Shown: positions 57,891 through 59,109 of the stretch, piece by piece
Position numbering within the stretch: position 1 is the stretch's first letter
How the letters are laid out: the number at the start of each line of letters is the position of its first letter
From: Nitrosomonadaceae bacterium
GTDB taxonomy: Bacteria > Pseudomonadota > Gammaproteobacteria > Burkholderiales > Nitrosomonadaceae
Length of the DNA stretch: 59,109 nucleotides
Direction of reading: 5' to 3'
NCBI GenBank assembly: GCA_014237605.1
Contig: JAAZZR010000004.1
Span: forward strand, 1-59,109
Program-made: the position numbers and the translations under genes
The notes under the pieces: model-generated
Database searches by the model: none
Told to the model about the DNA's origin: nothing
What the model saw: the letters and a program-made list of their open reading frames with translations, nothing else

Positions 57891-58859
57891 ATGGGAAATG
57901 CTAAGGTTGGGTTGGTATTCAACCCCCTTAGCGGACGAATCCGAAAACATGAAAGCACAATAAAGGGCGTATTAGGAAAGATTCCGGGTGTAATTCTGCG
58001 AGAAGCAAAGACAGGACTTGAGTTCAAAGAAACTGTTGATGAGTTCTTAGATACTAAAGTTGATCTGCTAGTAATTGCTGCTGGAGATGGAACAGTACAA
58101 GGAATATTGAGTCATTTATTTACAGAGTATGATCATATAGATTGGCCAATTCTTGCAATAATACCTGGCGGAACAACAAATATGACAGCACTAGATCTGG
58201 TTAAATATGATGACCCTGAGGATTCAGCAAGAAGGTTAAGTCAATATATTTCGACAAAGCCTTTACCTATTTTATTAAAAAAGAATGTGTTGTGCATTGA
58301 GCAAGCTGGAGTTAACAAAGTATATGGTATGTTTTTTGCAGTTGGAATTATAGCCCGCGCCGTAATATTCTCACGTAGTGGAATCAAGAAGGTTGGGATT
58401 ACAGGAGAGATTTATTCTGGCCTGATTATGGCAGTTTATTTTGCTGGATTACTTCTTAGGCGGTGTACTGGAGCATGGGCACCAGCAAATTTGACAGCCG
58501 TGAAATTGGCTGGAAAAACTTTCAATGGCCCTTATCAATTTTTGTTTGTTAGCGCGTTAAACCGTTTGTTATTTAATACGCGCCCTTACTGGGGGCAAGA
58601 GCAGGAACCGCTTCATGTTACATTTGTAGAGAAGCGTAAAAAGGCTCTAAGAAAATATATAAGCTCAATTTGGGCACTGATTTCAGGGAGATATGCAGCT
58701 CTCAAAGAACTTGACGGTTATCATAGCTATAATAGTAGCGGGATAGAGTTAGCAGTAGATGATGACTATATCGTCGATGGTGAGTTCTATCATGCTGTCA
58801 GTCAGGATGGGCCATTAAAAATTTCGGCAGCTGGCCCGGTCACTTTTTTGACTTGGTAG
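57891..58859 (+). CDS. Diacylglycerol-kinase-family lipid kinase
   Basis: 322 residues with the DAGK catalytic pattern: VGLVFNPLSGRIRK, VIAAGDGTVQGILS (GDGT at 65-68) and IIPGGTTNMTALDL (92-105), a variant of the usual GTGN loop. A C-terminal domain follows with VDDDYIVDGEFY near the end (the LxxDGE-type element). Bacterial members phosphorylate diacylglycerol, undecaprenol or sphingoid bases. The start at 57891 is ten bases after the previous stop; a longer frame from 57783 overlaps it by 98 bases. Confidence 0.82.
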   Translation: MGNAKVGLVFNPLSGRIRKHESTIKGVLGKIPGVILREAKTGLEFKETVDEFLDTKVDLLVIAAGDGTVQGILSHLFTEYDHIDWPILAIIPGGTTNMTALDLVKYDDPEDSARRLSQYISTKPLPILLKKNVLCIEQAGVNKVYGMFFAVGIIARAVIFSRSGIKKVGITGEIYSGLIMAVYFAGLLLRRCTGAWAPANLTAVKLAGKTFNGPYQFLFVSALNRLLFNTRPYWGQEQEPLHVTFVEKRKKALRKYISSIWALISGRYAALKELDGYHSYNSSGIELAVDDDYIVDGEFYHAVSQDGPLKISAAGPVTFLTW

Positions 58860-58889
58860 CCTATTAATAGATATTACAGACTGGTATCA

Positions 58890-59109
58890 ATGACAGATCA
58901 CGAATTAACATTGGATGAAGAAATTCCGGATAGTTTAGTCTCTGCAGTTTCCTCTATGGCGGCAAGACCAGTATCAGCAGACTTCTCAATTTTTGTTGAA
59001 GAATTAAGTGAAATAGATCAAATTGATAGACCTGTTATTTTTTCAGCACACGGAGTTCCAAAATCAGTGCCTATGGAAGCTGAAAAATTAAATTTACTTT
59101 ATTATGATG
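58890..59109 (+). CDS. IspH-like protein, unusual N-terminus (runs off window)
   Basis: 73 codons to the window edge. Residues from about 35 read [20 protein letters not shown], then [14 protein letters not shown] and NLLYYD, matching the IspH region [32 protein letters not shown].LxYLDATC. Residues 1-33 ([20 protein letters not shown] and following) do not match IspH: the first cluster Cys and the HEIVHN motif are absent. It is either an ispH with a replaced 5' end or a different protein built on this domain. It follows the lipid kinase by 30 bases. Confidence 0.6.
   Translation, partial: MTDHELTLDEEIPDSLVSAVSSMAARPVSADFSIFVEELSEIDQIDRPVIFSAHGVPKSVPMEAEKLNLLYYD

Overview
The window is a chromosomal segment of an AT-rich betaproteobacterium, most likely in Nitrosomonadales near the ammonia oxidisers (Nitrosomonas/Nitrosospira type). 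The evidence is gene content and order rather than a marker gene. Typical betaproteobacterial blocks are hda-perM-purM-purN, rubredoxin/gloA opposite thiD-thiE-hemL, cytochrome c4, map-glnD, hemA-prfA-prmC-grxD, dciA-M23 peptidase-secA, def-fmt-rsmB-DUF4390-ntrY-ntrX, and a tkt-gap-pgk-pyk-fba block with a Calvin-cycle-type class II aldolase. A close homologue of the chlamydial CADD / N. europaea pABA-synthase family fits the same group. I see no phage, insertion sequence, CRISPR array or rRNA operon. One tRNA (Phe) is present.

Layout. 0-8 kb: the hda 5' end, perM, purine genes purM/purN, an RsmB-like RNA methyltransferase, rubredoxin-gloA, thiD-thiE-hemL. 7.7-12.3 kb: diheme cytochrome c4, a small membrane protein, map, and glnD split in two by a one-base deletion in an A run. 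12.4-17.5 kb: CADD-like oxygenase, YqaA, grxD, prmC, prfA, hemA. 17.8-22.4 kb: tRNA-Phe, dciA, an M23 peptidase and secA. 22.5-30.9 kb: VWA-OmpA lipoprotein, a Tat-exported transglutaminase-fold protein, a rubredoxin-reductase-like flavoprotein, TrkH/TrkA potassium uptake, SuhB and a thioredoxin-fold protein. 31-33.7 kb: rsmE, argA, yggX. 33.8-41 kb: the central carbon cluster, all on the minus strand. 41-48 kb: the NtrYX two-component system and translation-maturation genes. 48.6-51.6 kb: topoisomerase III and a small membrane protein. 51.7-52.1 kb: a decayed mscL pseudogene. 52.2-59.1 kb: a plus-strand gene train (GNAT-like protein, nucleotidyltransferase, LptF, LptG, a nucleotidyltransferase-like/CDP-alcohol phosphotransferase fusion, a lipid kinase and an IspH-like partial ORF). 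I read this train as a candidate lipid head-group synthesis and export cassette.

The most interesting points are this lipid cassette, the glnD frameshift, the mscL pseudogene, a Cys-to-Ser change at the predicted transglutaminase nucleophile, an NtrX whose AAA+ ATPase motifs and GAFTGA loop are lost, and conservation of the CADD metal ligands and its self-sacrificed Tyr/Lys. Together, glnD, mscL, the transglutaminase and a gene-poor def-topB interval suggest ongoing gene erosion at several loci. Functions are inferred from motifs read by eye; no database search was run.
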